Assembly: GCF_001938565.1 (NCBI RefSeq)
Contig: NZ_MSYM01000018.1
Coordinates: forward strand, 62,001-126,000
Source: Rhodoferax antarcticus ANT.BR
Lineage (GTDB): Bacteria; Pseudomonadota; Gammaproteobacteria; Burkholderiales; Burkholderiaceae_C
Length of the DNA stretch: 64,000 nt
Direction of reading: 5' to 3'
Below are positions 12,213 to 22,020 of this stretch, piece after piece. The translations under genes were made by a program, and so were the position numbers. Under the pieces are notes generated by a model. The model was not told the origin of the DNA. It made no database searches and saw only the letters and a list, made by a program, of their open reading frames with translations. Positions within the stretch are counted from its first letter, which is position 1; every line of letters begins with the position of its first letter.

Positions 12213-12465
12213 ATGCAGAAGGACGCTTTTGACCTAACCCGGTCAACCAGATCGACCCACGACAAGGACCCATCCCTGCCCGGCTACGCCGACCCCGGTT
12301 TTGACACCCTCGCCCTGCACGCTGGTGCCGCGCCAGACCCTGCCACCGGCCGTGTGCGGTGCTGGAGCAGCGCATCAGCGCGCTCGAAGGCGGCATTGGC
12401 GCCATCAGCACCGCCAGCGGCCAGGCCGCGCTGCACCTGAGCATTGCGACATTGATGGGCGCAGT
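12213..12465 (+). pseudogene. metY: metY fragment (O-acetylhomoserine sulfhydrylase), deleted and frameshifted
   Basis: The first frame gives [19 protein letters not shown], the N-terminus of MetY-type enzymes. Immediately after, another frame gives [19 protein letters not shown] and then [16 protein letters not shown], which normally lies some 45-50 residues further on. The segment between is missing, and the gene stops altogether near 12465 at a junction with unrelated sequence before the IS66-like element. The remaining three quarters of the gene is absent. Confidence 0.75.
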
Positions 12466-12508
12466 GAAGGGAGTTGAGATATTCAAAGGAGGAAAGGCGC
12501 GATAAACC

Positions 12509-12834
12509 GTAAGCGATCCATAAACCCCAACCTTGTAAATCACTGCCAACTTCGGCAAGCTTGCGCCATCTCAACTCAGATGGAAAAACGGACATGCAAG
12601 CACGATCAACCTCATTTGCGCAACACGTTGCTGCGGCCTGGCGCGAAGGAGTCACCATGGCCGCATATGCCAAAACGCATGGCCTAGCAGCTTCAACCCT
12701 GTACCGCTGGCAACAAAAGCTGCGCCAGACCAAAGCCACTGCAATTGACGCAATTGCCCTGACCCCCTCACCCGCCAAACCCGAAGCCCTCGAACCCACA
12801 GAGAGATAAAAGGGGCCAGGCTCGGATTAATTCG
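12509..12834 (+). mobile_element. Remnant of an IS66-family insertion sequence
   Basis: GTAAGCGATCC at 12509 resembles the GTAAGCG tip of IS66-family inverted repeats (from memory). It is followed by a small TnpA-like gene, but tnpB and the large transposase are absent and no right end is evident. A string AGGGGCCAGGCTCGGATTAA follows the tnpA stop. The remnant separates the metY fragment from the marC pseudogene and may have caused the loss of metY. Confidence 0.55.
12594..12809 (+). CDS. IS66 TnpA-like accessory protein, short
   Basis: A 71-residue protein with a helix-turn-helix region, VTMAAYAKTHGLAASTLYRW, typical of the small DNA-binding protein of IS66 elements. The usual protein is about 100 residues or more, so the C-terminus appears truncated. 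An upstream in-frame TTG at 12561 is possible. Without the partner genes it is unlikely to support transposition. Confidence 0.6.
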   Translation: MQARSTSFAQHVAAAWREGVTMAAYAKTHGLAASTLYRWQQKLRQTKATAIDAIALTPSPAKPEALEPTER

Positions 12835-12855
12835 CAAATGCCCCCGCCGCACGGG

Positions 12856-13475
12856 CTACCTGCCCAGCACAGGAAACAGTTTCATCAGTCCGTCGGACAT
12901 CACCTCCGCCGCCAGCGCAGCCAGAATCAGGCCCATCAGCCGGGTCAGCACGTTGATGCCAGTTTTGCCCAGCCGATGCGCTATCGGCTCGACCAACGAA
13001 AAGCACACGGCTGTGGCGAGCGCCACCACCACGCCGTAGCCCACCAGGGTGGAGAGTTGCAGCACCGTCTTGGCCTTTTCGGCGTAAATCACCACCGTGG
13101 ACATGGCCGCCGGGCCGGTGAGTAGCGGGATGGTCAGCGGCACCACGGCAATGCTGGCGCGGGCGGCGGCGTCGTGCGCTTCCCCCTGGGTGGTTTTGGA
13201 CTCTGCCGGGCGCGCGTTGAGCATGTCCAACGCAGAGGTCAGCAGCAGCATGCCGCCACCCACCTAAAAGCTCGCCAGCGAAATGCCGAAGAACTTCAGA
13301 ATATGCAAACCCATCAGCGCGCTGACGGCAATCACCACAAAAGTGCTGGAGGACAAGATCAGGATGGTGCGGCGCCGCTGGTCGGGGTGAAGTCCACCGT
13401 GTAGTGGATGAAAAATGGCACGATGGCCAGCGGGTTGACGATGGCCAGCAAGGTGACGAGGGGTTTGAAATCCAT
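12856..13475 (-). pseudogene. marC-family membrane protein, inactivated
   Basis: Reading from ATG 13475 gives MDFKPLVTLLAIVNPLAIVP and FFIHYT, a MarC N-terminus. A frameshift near 13380 then ends this frame. The next frame, RRRTILI...LMGLHILKFFGISLASF, runs into TAG (13264-13266). It resumes as VGGGMLLLTSALDMLNA and continues to a normal end (LMKLFPVLGR). At the stop, family members have Gln, so the TAG looks like a CAG-to-TAG change. Total length would be about 206 residues, the normal size. Two separate lesions argue for a true pseudogene. Confidence 0.8.
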
Positions 13476-13552
13476 GGCGGCATGTTAGCCGTGTGGAAGA
13501 AAGAAAAAGGCCCTTTCTTTTTGGCGAACAGCCAGGCCCCTTTCTTCAATCT

Positions 13553-16500
13553 TTAGAACGCCAGATGTGCCCAAACGTTGGCTGTTGTGGCAAGCCAGTG
13601 CGAGCCGATTTGGCGGTTCAGGTCGAATCCGATACGGGCGCGTTGGCTAAGATCACCAGACAGCGCCAGACCCAGGTTCAGGCGATTTCGACCGATAGCG
13701 CCGCTCTCGATGCTGTAAGCCCTCTCCAAAATATTAGCGTCAAGCGTCGTCATGGTGTCGGCAAACGCATGGGTCAAACCGGCAAGCATTGAGCCGCGCC
13801 AGTCGATGCCCTTGGCCTGAAAAGGCACGCTGACACGGGTAGACAACGTCGCCGACATCGACTCTTGGTTTTGTGCCTTAACGCTGATTTCGCCAAATGC
13901 ATCGCTGGTGCTGTCCTTGAACCCGAAGCTGTGCAGCGCCAGATAGTTCAGCCCGAATGAGGTTTCGTAGCGGACGGAGTCGCGCTCGCCACGCGCCCAG
14001 CCGGTCAAGGCGCAGACGTTCAGGTTGGTCGTGTCGATCGACGCTTCCTATGGGCTGCCCAGCATGGCGACGGTGCGTTTGGCCTCAATGCGACCTGCAC
14101 CGCCGCCGACTGCGCCTTGCACAAAGAAGCCGCTGTCAAACGCGCGGCTGGCATAGGCCGTGAGTTGCAGGCTTTGTGTTGGGCCATTGCCGATGTTGTG
14201 ATCGACCTGCGGATGGCTACTGGCATAAGCGATCGAGACACCAGCCAGGGTTTGCGCATCAAGGTGCTTTTGCACGCCGCCCATGAGGACGCCCAGGGCG
14301 TCAGTCATGCCATAAGCTGAACTGTCCCCGGCCCAGCGAGAAGATCGACCCAGGGCCAGCGTCCAGAGGCGTTCTGTGGCATTGCCAGCAAGATCGCTCG
14401 CGGCTGGCCCTGCCAACTGCGGGCCTTCGCCGCGGCGTTGGCTACCTACCGCGGCAATAGTCTGCTCGGTCAGAAACTGGGTGTTCTCAAAGTGCATGCC
14501 GATCAACTGCGCATAGCCCACGCCGCCGAGTTGGTCCATGCTGATGGGCAGGCTGCTCTGGCTTTGCGGCGCCAGGCTATCAAAGAGTCGTTTGGTGGTG
14601 GCCTTGCTTTCGCGGATGCCGGGTGCCGGGCGAATCTCTTCCAGAATGGCACCAAGTTGCTGCCGGTTGACGCTGTTGGGTACGCCTGCCGCGCCGATGT
14701 CGGCGAACGAGGCCGGGCTGGCGTAGAGAGTCAAGGCGGTTTTGCCATAGACCAGATCCATGCGGGTTCCTGGCAACAAACCGGCGCTGGGTTGCGTGAA
14801 GGTGCTGAATTCGCCCAGCACGCCGCCAGGGGCGCTCACAAACTCGAAGCCTCGGCCCACCGCTGGTTGGTAGGTGTTGCTGGCGGCACCGCTGATGCCG
14901 CGCAGCAGCGGGTTCAAGCTGCCGCCAGCGGTGTAGCTGCTGCTGGCACCGGTCAGCAGCAGGCGGTCGTGATTGCCCGCACCAATGCCTGTCCCCACGC
15001 CATCAATTTCCACCACGAAACTGCTGCTGGGCAGGTTAACTACCGGACCAACCGCCGTCAGGGTCCCTGGTGAATTCCCAGGCGAGAGGGTGCCGGCAAT
15101 GGTGAGATCGCCATTGACACGACCGTTCCCGCGCAGCGTCAGCGTGGCCGGAATGCGCAAATCGGCATTCCAGGTGCCATTGAGTGTGAGGTCACTGCCC
15201 AGGGTGAAGGGGCCTCCGATGAAGGAAAGCGTGCCAGCGCCACTGATTTCGCCGCCGGTGTAGCGCAGCGTGTTGTTGCCGGTATCCAGCACGCCGTTGC
15301 CGGGGCCGATTTCCAGGGGGCGGTTGAAGATTCCCGCTTCAGCCACAACGAAATTGTTCAGCAGATTTAGCCGCCCGTCGTCCAGGCTTACCTTGCTGCC
15401 TGCCGCGCCAAGGTAGTCGTCGCGTTGCGCATGGACCTGGCTGCCACCCCTGACGGCGATGCCGCCTTGCTGACTGTTGACGCGATCAAGGGTGTAGCTG
15501 CCGGCACCGGTGACAGCAAATTGGCCGCTGCCGCTGATGTTGCTGCTTTGCGTTTTGTTGTAACCATTCAAATGGAGTGTGCCGCCGACCGCGCCGATCA
15601 GCAGATCACGGTTGAGCGCAAAGTCGGCGCCGAACTTGAGCGTGCCGCCGTTAAATTGAAGTGCGATACCGGAACTGCCAAGATTGGCTTGGCTGTTAGC
15701 CACCAGGTCGCCACCGTCAAGGTGGGTGTCGCCGCTGTAGGTGTTGCTTGCGCTCAGAATGAGGGTGCCCGCACCCAGCTTCAGTAGGCCCGCCGTGCCG
15801 GAAATATTGTTGCTGAAGGTCGAGGCGTAGCCAGAGCTGACATTGGCCGCGAAGTCTTCCTCAAAGATGGCGGGGCCGTTGATCGCCTTGCCAATGTTCA
15901 AGAGGCCGCGCCCCCATTCGTCATCCGGATTCGCCGCGCGGCTGGCGGTGGTGAGGATGGTGGTGGCGAGATTCTTGTTCGTCATCCACGGAAACTGCTC
16001 GGCCACCAAGGCAACCGCGCCAGACACGATTGGTGCAGCAACAGAGGTGCCGGCTTGGTAGTCGTAGCCGCTATGGGTTGCGCCATCCACACCAAGAATG
16101 CCTTGCTTAGCAGGCGGCTGACTTTCGATACCAGTACCGCCTGGCGCAACGATGCAATAGGCCTTGGTGATACCGCACCGGTTGGAGTAACCAGCCAATT
16201 GCGTACCGTCAATCGTGCTGGCACCTACGACGATAAAGCCACCTTTGGCAGCAATTTCAGCGTCAAAGGACGGCAACACCGCCGGGGTCGCAGGGGTGAG
16301 TGCCCCATTGTTACCCGTGGTAAAAACAATCACGCTGCCCCGATCCAATACGGTCTTGATCGCTGAAATAAGCTGCGGGCCGTCATGCACAAGTGTTTGG
16401 TAATCCAGCGCCGGATTGCCAATGTGCTCGACCGTATCCCAACTGTTGTTGATGACTCTGACCGATTGGCCGCTGACGTAATTCAGCGCTGCAGCCATGC

Positions 16501-16960
16501 GATCAAAATAGCCGGGGGCAACATCCATGGTGCCGATCACGATGCCCGCGTTGTAGGCGACACCCTGCAGGTTGTCGGCACGTGCAGCGCCATCCAGGCG
16601 GCCGGCTGCAACGCTGGAGGTAAAGCTGCCGTGATTTCCGTAAACGGGGTTGTCGTGCAGAAAACTCGAAAAATCGCTGGTTCCGGACCGGCCAGATACA
16701 GAGTCAAAACCCGCCACGATGGCATTGGCAAATTCAAGGTGATTCGGGTTGATGCCGCTATCGACCAGCCCCAGCCTGACACCAGCTCCGCTGAGTCCGG
16801 CGTTGTAAGCAGGAAGAATATTGACCGTGGCCAATGCGGGCTGGTTGGAGTATTCCAGCCCGGGAACGAACTGCGCGAACACCAACAATGGCACAGATGA
16901 AAACGCTGCGCCAACCAGTAGAAACGCAATAAATCGTGACTGGAGACTCATCAAAGCCAT
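13553..16960 (-). pseudogene. Subtilisin-type serine protease autotransporter interrupted by one amber codon
   Basis: Frame 1 (14048-16960) encodes 970 residues: a signal peptide, an S8 peptidase domain (GLVDSGIN with Asp, GNHGSFTSSVAAGR with His, GTSVAAP with Ser), a beta-helical passenger with PATB-like repeats (GAGTLILSASNTYSGDT, TGAGSYTLDRVN), and the first strands of a beta-barrel. A TAG at 14048-14050 then stops it. The same frame continues without other stops to 13553 and encodes the rest of the barrel, ending in the terminal Phe (WAHLAF) expected of an outer membrane barrel. Only one codon separates it from an intact 1135-residue protein. Without suppression, no barrel could form and no passenger be exported. 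Confidence 0.85.
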
Positions 16961-17365
16961 TGTGAACCAGTTCTTCCCACACCGAGAGAATGGGAGAGGG
17001 CCGCCCCTAACGTCCTCGATTTTTTGTTGTCAGGCTTGGCATGTTGCAGGTTGACGCCTAGATTGGGGTGAAGACGTAATGCGCCCCCAACCTGAACCTT
17101 GTATCACTATTGTCGTGTTTGGAGGTTGACGCTTTGGGGCTGAAGGCGTGGGTAAAAACGCTACTTTTGTGAGCGTTTCCTGTACGGCACATTGAAATTC
17201 CGAATGAGCAGTCTATGGGCCGGCGTTGGGTTCTTCGTTGATCAAACACGATCAGCGGTACTTTCCTGCATGCGGCGATGGAAGAAGAATGATGTGGCAT
17301 GCCTTTTCTGCAGCGCTATATACGGTGCAAATTAAACCGCTGCCAAAATCTCTGGCAAATACTTT
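16961..17365. other. Gene-free stretch upstream of the autotransporter
   Basis: No gene is supported. AGGTTGACGC occurs at about 17049 and again at about 17131, each followed by a GGGGTGAAG- or GGGCTGAAG-like string, a loose direct repeat. The autotransporter promoter should lie at the left end. Confidence 0.35.
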
Positions 17366-18604
17366 CTATAGCGCACTACGCATATTCAATGCGGGCCAGC
17401 GGCCGTTTTCCCATAAATTTTGCGTGGATGCCTCCTGCTGCAGCAACAAGGCATTGAACAGTGGCGCCAACAGCGTGGCATCCGGGTCGGCCAGCAACAC
17501 CAGGCGCGCGCTGGCACCTGGGCGCTCCTCACTCAGCTGGCCTATCCAGTCCAGTTCCTGCAGGGTTTCCACCACCGGCTCCAGTTGCAACTGGTCCACC
17601 TGCAGCAAGGTGCTGAGCTGCTCCAGGCTCAGGCCACGCTCAGGTGACTGGTGCACACGCTCCAGCTGTTGCAGCATCTCCAGCGCCAGCAAAAACTGCC
17701 AACCGTGGGCGCGGGCGCGGCGCTGCACGCCGGTCATTAAACTGGGCAAATAGGCGGCAATCACCGCGCCCAGCAGCACAATCACCCAGGCCACATAGAT
17801 CCAGATGAGCAGGATCGGCACGGTGGCAAAGGCGCCATACAGCACCGAATAGGTCGGCACTTTGCCCAAATACAGCACCAGCAGGCTCTTGGCCAACCCA
17901 AACCCGGCCGCCACAAAAATGCCCCCCGCCCAGGCGTGCCCCCAACGCACATGGGTGTTGGGCACATAGTGGTACAGCGCCGCCATGCCCCAGGCCAGCA
18001 GCAAAAATTGCAGCGTGTCCAGCAGCAGTTGCAGGCCGCCAGGCACCACGCCGACAACGCCTGTGGAGGCCGACAGCGCATAGGACGTTGCGCTCAGGCT
18101 CAGGCCCAGCAACAGCGGCCCCAGCGTCATCAACGCCCAGTAGACCAGCACCCGCTGCCCCAGTGGCCGGGCTTTGCGCACCCGCCAAATGCCGTTCAAG
18201 GTGCGGTCAATTGTCAGAATCAAGGCCAGCGCCGTCAAAACCAGCGCCCCCAGACCCACGCCGCCGAGTCGGCTGGCTTTGCCGGCAAACTGCGTCAGAT
18301 AGCCCAGCACCTGGCGCGCAATGCTGTCGGGAATCAAACTCTGAATCAGCCACTGCTGCAGTACCTGCTGAAACTTGGCAAACATCGGAAACGCGGTAAA
18401 CACGGCCAGCGCGACGGTAACCAGGGGCACCAGCGCAATGGTGGTGGTAAAGGTCAAACTGCTGGCGGTCAGACCCAGCCGGTCTTCGCGAAAGCGCTCG
18501 CGCAGGGTCAGCGCGGTGTTTTTCCAGGGAAAGCCGCTCAGTTGCTGCAAAAGGGCTTCCGGCAGCGTGGTTTGGTCAGGGCGGTCGTGTGGCAAATCGG
18601 TCAT
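17366..18604 (-). CDS. YihY/BrkB-family inner membrane protein
   Basis: A 412-residue membrane protein with about six hydrophobic segments (for example SLTFTTTIALVPLVTVALAV and LLIWIYVAWVIVLLGAVIAA) and a cytosolic C-terminal part. The family was once misnamed ribonuclease BN; its function is unknown. ATG 18604 is preferred over the upstream frame extension to 18658, which would run into the divergent gene. Only 21 bases separate its start from DUF2069. Confidence 0.85.
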   Translation of the reverse strand: MTDLPHDRPDQTTLPEALLQQLSGFPWKNTALTLRERFREDRLGLTASSLTFTTTIALVPLVTVALAVFTAFPMFAKFQQVLQQWLIQSLIPDSIARQVLGYLTQFAGKASRLGGVGLGALVLTALALILTIDRTLNGIWRVRKARPLGQRVLVYWALMTLGPLLLGLSLSATSYALSASTGVVGVVPGGLQLLLDTLQFLLLAWGMAALYHYVPNTHVRWGHAWAGGIFVAAGFGLAKSLLVLYLGKVPTYSVLYGAFATVPILLIWIYVAWVIVLLGAVIAAYLPSLMTGVQRRARAHGWQFLLALEMLQQLERVHQSPERGLSLEQLSTLLQVDQLQLEPVVETLQELDWIGQLSEERPGASARLVLLADPDATLLAPLFNALLLQQEASTQNLWENGRWPALNMRSAL

Positions 18605-18625
18605 GACCGCTATGATGCCATCCCG

Positions 18626-19069
18626 ATGAATGCACCCAACCCACCCCTTCAAAACCAACCGTCCACTTCTGTGGCCCTGACACGCTATGTGGCGGTGGGC
18701 AGCTTGCTGGGCCTGATCGCGCTAGGCCTGGCCTGGGAACTGGTGCTGGCCCCGATACGCCCGGGCGGCTCGCTGCTGGCGCTTAAAGTGCTGCCGCTGT
18801 GCTTGCCGCTGATCGGCCTGCTGAAAAACCGCATGTACACCTACCGGTGGGTGACTTTGCTGGTCTGGCTGTATTTCACCGAAGGTGTGGTGCGCGCCTA
18901 CAGCGATCGTCCACCGAGCAACTACCTGGCGATGATCGAGATTGTGCTGTGTCTGCTGCTATTTGCCGCCAGCGCCATGCACATCCGTTGGCGTTTTCGT
19001 GATTCCCGCGCGGCAGCGGCGGCTGCTGCAGTGGTCACGCCCGTTTCCGAGCATGCAAACCCTTCTTGA
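18626..19069 (+). CDS. DUF2069 membrane protein
   Basis: A 147-residue protein with four predicted membrane segments (YVAVGSLLGLIALGLAWELV, LPLIGLL, WVTLLVWLYFTEGVVRAY, MIEIVLCLLLFAASAMHIRW), typical of DUF2069. Function unknown. The start at ATG 18626 fits the N-terminus MNAPNPPLQ. Its 3' end overlaps the next gene by 17 bases, which suggests a two-gene operon. Confidence 0.85.
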   Translation: MNAPNPPLQNQPSTSVALTRYVAVGSLLGLIALGLAWELVLAPIRPGGSLLALKVLPLCLPLIGLLKNRMYTYRWVTLLVWLYFTEGVVRAYSDRPPSNYLAMIEIVLCLLLFAASAMHIRWRFRDSRAAAAAAAVVTPVSEHANPS

Positions 19070-20486
19070 TACGCTGGCTGGCATCGTCGGCCCTGCCCAT
19101 GTACTGAGCCAGGGCGACCTGACCGCCTGGGAACAAGACTGGCGCCAACGCGGCCATGGCAAGGCATTTGCGGTAGTTCGCCCGGCCAGCACCCTGGAGG
19201 TGGCTGGCGTAGTCAAAGCCTGTGCCGCCTTCTGCGCCGCGCACCCCGAAAGTGGCCTGAGCATCGTGCCGCAGGGCGGCAATACTGGTCTGGTAGTGGG
19301 CTCCACGCCCGATGACAGCGGGCGGCAAATTGTTTTGAGCCTGCAACGCATGGGCGCCGTGCGCCAGATCGACGCGGCCAACCTGACGGTGACGGTAGAG
19401 GCCGGCTGTGTGCTGCAAACGCTGCAGCAAAGCGTTTTGGACGCGGGTTATCTTTTCCCCCTGAGCCTGGCAGCAGAAGGCTCCTGCACCATCGGCGGCA
19501 ATCTGGGCAGCAACGCCGGCGGCACTCAGGTGCTGCGCTTTGGCAACGCCCGCGAGCTCTGTCTGGGCCTGGAAGTGGTCACCGCGCAGGGCGAGGTTTG
19601 GCATGGCCTGAGCGGCCTGCGCAAAGACAACACCGGCTACGACCTGCGCGACCTGTTCATTGGCGCGGAAGGCACACTGGGCGTAATCACTGCGGCCACC
19701 CTGAAGCTGTACCCCTTGCCCGCTGCGCAGCTAACCGCGTGGGCGGCGGTGCCCTCGATGCAGGCGGCGGTTGACCTGCTGGGGCTGGCCCACCGCCATC
19801 TGGGCGCCGGGCTCACTGGTTTTGAGGTGATGGGCCAATTCGCCCTGAGCCTGGTCGGCAGCCATTTCAAGCAGCTACGCGTGCCACTGTTTCAGGACTG
19901 GCCGTTTTGCGTGTTGCTGGAAAACTCTGACCACGAATCTGAAGCGCATGCCCGCACCCAGTTCGAAGGCTTGCTCGAAGCTGCGATAGAACAGGGCTGC
20001 GTGTCTGATGCGGTGATTGCCGAAAGCCTGGCCCAAGCCCAGACGCTGTGGCAGGTGCGTGAGAGCATTCCGCTGGCGCAAGCCGCAGAAGGCCTGAACA
20101 TCAAGCACGATATTTCCCTGCCGGTGTCGGCCATCCCGGCGTTTGTAGAGGCCACCGATGCATTGCTGGCGCGAGCTGTTCCCGGCGTGCGGCTGGTGAA
20201 TTTTGGCCACTTAGGTGACGGTAACCTGCACTACAACGTGCAAGCGCCGTTGGGCCTGGACGCAGCAGCATTTTTGCGTGACTTTGAGCCCGAGGTGAAC
20301 CGCCTGGTGTTTGACTCGGTGGTGGCTTTTAGCGGCTCTATTTCTGCCGAACATGGCGTAGGCAGTCTAAAGGTGGATCACCTCACCCATTACAAATCGC
20401 CGGTTGCCTTGGCGATGATGCGCAGCATCAAGCAGGCACTGGACCCGCACAACCTGATGAACCCGGGGCGGGTGGTCAAGGTTTGA
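19053..20486 (+). CDS. FAD-binding 2-hydroxyacid oxidoreductase (GlcD/D2HGDH-like)
   Basis: A 477-residue flavoprotein of the VAO/PCMH type. The N-terminal half binds FAD (PQGGNTGLVVGSTPDD, GSCTIGGNLGSNAGGTQVLR). The C-terminal half has the metal and substrate signatures FGHLGDGNLHYNV and EHGVGSLK, and ends in DPHNLMNPGRVVK. The size and single-chain form fit D-2-hydroxyglutarate or D-lactate dehydrogenases better than GlcD of the three-subunit glycolate oxidase; no glcE/glcF genes are near. ATG 19053 is inside the DUF2069 gene. Confidence 0.85.
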   Translation: MQTLLDTLAGIVGPAHVLSQGDLTAWEQDWRQRGHGKAFAVVRPASTLEVAGVVKACAAFCAAHPESGLSIVPQGGNTGLVVGSTPDDSGRQIVLSLQRMGAVRQIDAANLTVTVEAGCVLQTLQQSVLDAGYLFPLSLAAEGSCTIGGNLGSNAGGTQVLRFGNARELCLGLEVVTAQGEVWHGLSGLRKDNTGYDLRDLFIGAEGTLGVITAATLKLYPLPAAQLTAWAAVPSMQAAVDLLGLAHRHLGAGLTGFEVMGQFALSLVGSHFKQLRVPLFQDWPFCVLLENSDHESEAHARTQFEGLLEAAIEQGCVSDAVIAESLAQAQTLWQVRESIPLAQAAEGLNIKHDISLPVSAIPAFVEATDALLARAVPGVRLVNFGHLGDGNLHYNVQAPLGLDAAAFLRDFEPEVNRLVFDSVVAFSGSISAEHGVGSLKVDHLTHYKSPVALAMMRSIKQALDPHNLMNPGRVVKV

Positions 20487-20549
20487 CCGGCATCATCTAC
20501 AAAAAGTCCGCTGATGAACAGCCATTTGTTCTGGCCAACTACGGCGCTG

Positions 20550-20570
20550 ATGCGCATAAAATTTGCGCAT
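20550..20570. promoter_or_regulatory. Inverted repeat upstream of ccdAB
   Basis: ATGCGCA and TGCGCAT, a perfect 7-bp pair, flank an AT-rich centre of seven bases (TAAAATT). It ends 18 bases before the ccdA start codon. Toxin-antitoxin operons are autoregulated at such sites, so an operator overlapping the promoter is inferred. Confidence 0.55.
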
Positions 20571-20588
20571 TATTGATGGAGGATTTCC

Positions 20589-20876
20589 ATGCTGAACTTT
20601 GACAACGCCCCCAGAAAAGCCACCAATCTGTCGCTCAACGTCAAAATGCTGCAAGCCGCCCGCGAGATGGGCATGAACCTGTCGCAAACGGTGGACACCT
20701 TGTTGGCTGAAGAAGTCAAAAAACGCTACTGGGCCAAATGGAACGAAGACAACAAAGAGGCTGTAGCAGCGTACAACGAGCGGGTGGCTACCTACGGCTT
20801 GCCGCTGGCCAAATATCGAACATGGGGAAAGTCGCTCGGCGATGGGCGCACCAGGGACGACGATGGCACGATTTGA
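20589..20876 (+). CDS. ccdA: CcdA-family antitoxin
   Basis: A 95-residue protein. The N-terminal half resembles a ribbon-helix-helix DNA-binding domain (KATNLSLNVKMLQAAREMGM, then NLSQTVDTLLAEEV). The C-terminal half (WAKWNEDNKEAVAAYNERVATYGLPLAKYR) matches the toxin-binding tail of CcdA. GGAGG lies at a good distance before ATG 20589. The last 14 bases overlap the toxin gene, so the two are co-translated. Confidence 0.9.
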   Translation: MLNFDNAPRKATNLSLNVKMLQAAREMGMNLSQTVDTLLAEEVKKRYWAKWNEDNKEAVAAYNERVATYGLPLAKYRTWGKSLGDGRTRDDDGTI

Positions 20877-21177
20877 TGTTTACCCCAACCCAGACCCGCA
20901 AGATGCTGAGCTTGTGCCCTATTTTCTTGATGTCCAAAACGATCACATCCAGGGCTTCAAAACACGTGTACTCGTGCCCTTGTGGCACGCAGGTGCCCTG
21001 CCGTCAAAGCTCAATGATTTGAATCCTGAATTTGAAGTCGAAGGAAAGTCAGTGATCCTGGATACCCCTGCGCTGGGTGCTGTTGCGATCAGTTCCCTCA
21101 TATCCCCTGTTGCCAGCTTGAGAGCCCAACAGTTTGTGATTCAAAACGCCCTCGACACACTCTTTGGGGGCTACTGA
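20863..21177 (+). CDS. ccdB: CcdB-family gyrase-poison toxin
   Basis: A 104-residue toxin expected to trap DNA gyrase. [30 protein letters not shown] and the C-terminal [10 protein letters not shown] follow the CcdB pattern. In F-plasmid CcdB the last three residues Trp-Gly-Ile are needed for killing; here they read Gly-Gly-Tyr. Other chromosomal CcdB proteins also lack the Trp, so activity cannot be judged by eye. Confidence 0.9.
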   Translation: MARFDVYPNPDPQDAELVPYFLDVQNDHIQGFKTRVLVPLWHAGALPSKLNDLNPEFEVEGKSVILDTPALGAVAISSLISPVASLRAQQFVIQNALDTLFGGY

Positions 21178-21182
21178 AATTG

Positions 21183-22007
21183 ATGTCTGGCTCAAATCAA
21201 TACGAAGATTTCCTGCGCCATGTGAACAGCCACGGCGTGTTCAAGGCAGACCGCACCGGCACCGGCACCAAAAGCGTGTTTGGTTACCAGATGCGCTTTG
21301 ACTTGAGCCAGGGGTTTCCGCTGGTCACCAGCAAAAAGGTGTTTTTGCGCGCCATCATCGTGGAGCTGCTGTGGTTCCTGCGTGGCGACAGCAATGTCAA
21401 ATGGCTGCAAGAGCGCGGCTGCACCATCTGGGACGAATGGGCCCGCCCGGACGGCGACTTAGGGCCGGTCTATGGCGTGCAGTGGCGCAGCTGGCCCACG
21501 CCGGGCGGCGGCCACATCGACCAGATTCAGCAGGCCATCGACACCCTCAAAGCGAACCCGGATTCGCGCCGCATCATCGTCAGCGCCTGGAATGTGGCCG
21601 AGTTGGACAAGATGGCGCTGATGCCGTGTCACGCGTTTTTCCAGTTTTACGTGGCACCGCCGAGCAGCCCCGGCGCGCGCGGCAAACTCAGCTGCCAGCT
21701 CTACCAGCGCAGCGCAGATATTTTTTTGGGCGTGCCGTTCAACATTGCCAGCTACGCGCTGCTGACGCATATGGTGGCGCAGCAGTGTGATCTGGATGTG
21801 GGCGATTTCATCTGGACCGGCGGTGACTGCCATATCTACAGCAACCACCAAGAACAGGTTGACCTACAGCTCACACGTGTGCCTTTTCCATACCCAGCCC
21901 TTGTGATTAAAGGCAAGCCTGCTAGCATTTTTGATTATCAGTTTGAAGACTTCGAGGTGCAGGGCTACCAGTGTCACCCGGCGATCAAGGCGCCGGTGGC
22001 TGTGTGA
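21183..22007 (+). CDS. thyA: Thymidylate synthase
   Basis: Makes dTMP from dUMP using methylene-tetrahydrofolate. The nucleophile Cys lies in [43 protein letters not shown] and GDCHIYSNH are all present. 274 residues from ATG 21183; a TTG three bases upstream is also in frame. folA, which regenerates its cofactor, lies 2.2 kb downstream on the same strand. Confidence 0.97.
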   Translation: MSGSNQYEDFLRHVNSHGVFKADRTGTGTKSVFGYQMRFDLSQGFPLVTSKKVFLRAIIVELLWFLRGDSNVKWLQERGCTIWDEWARPDGDLGPVYGVQWRSWPTPGGGHIDQIQQAIDTLKANPDSRRIIVSAWNVAELDKMALMPCHAFFQFYVAPPSSPGARGKLSCQLYQRSADIFLGVPFNIASYALLTHMVAQQCDLDVGDFIWTGGDCHIYSNHQEQVDLQLTRVPFPYPALVIKGKPASIFDYQFEDFEVQGYQCHPAIKAPVAV

Positions 22008-22020
22008 CCACTGATTCACG

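Noticed and set aside
21890-21945. Possible further copy of the interspersed repeat inside thyA (minus strand CTTGCC...CACAAGGGCTGGG)
   Set aside because: The encoded residues align with thymidylate synthases without any insertion, so conserved protein sequence explains it. A chance match cannot be fully excluded.
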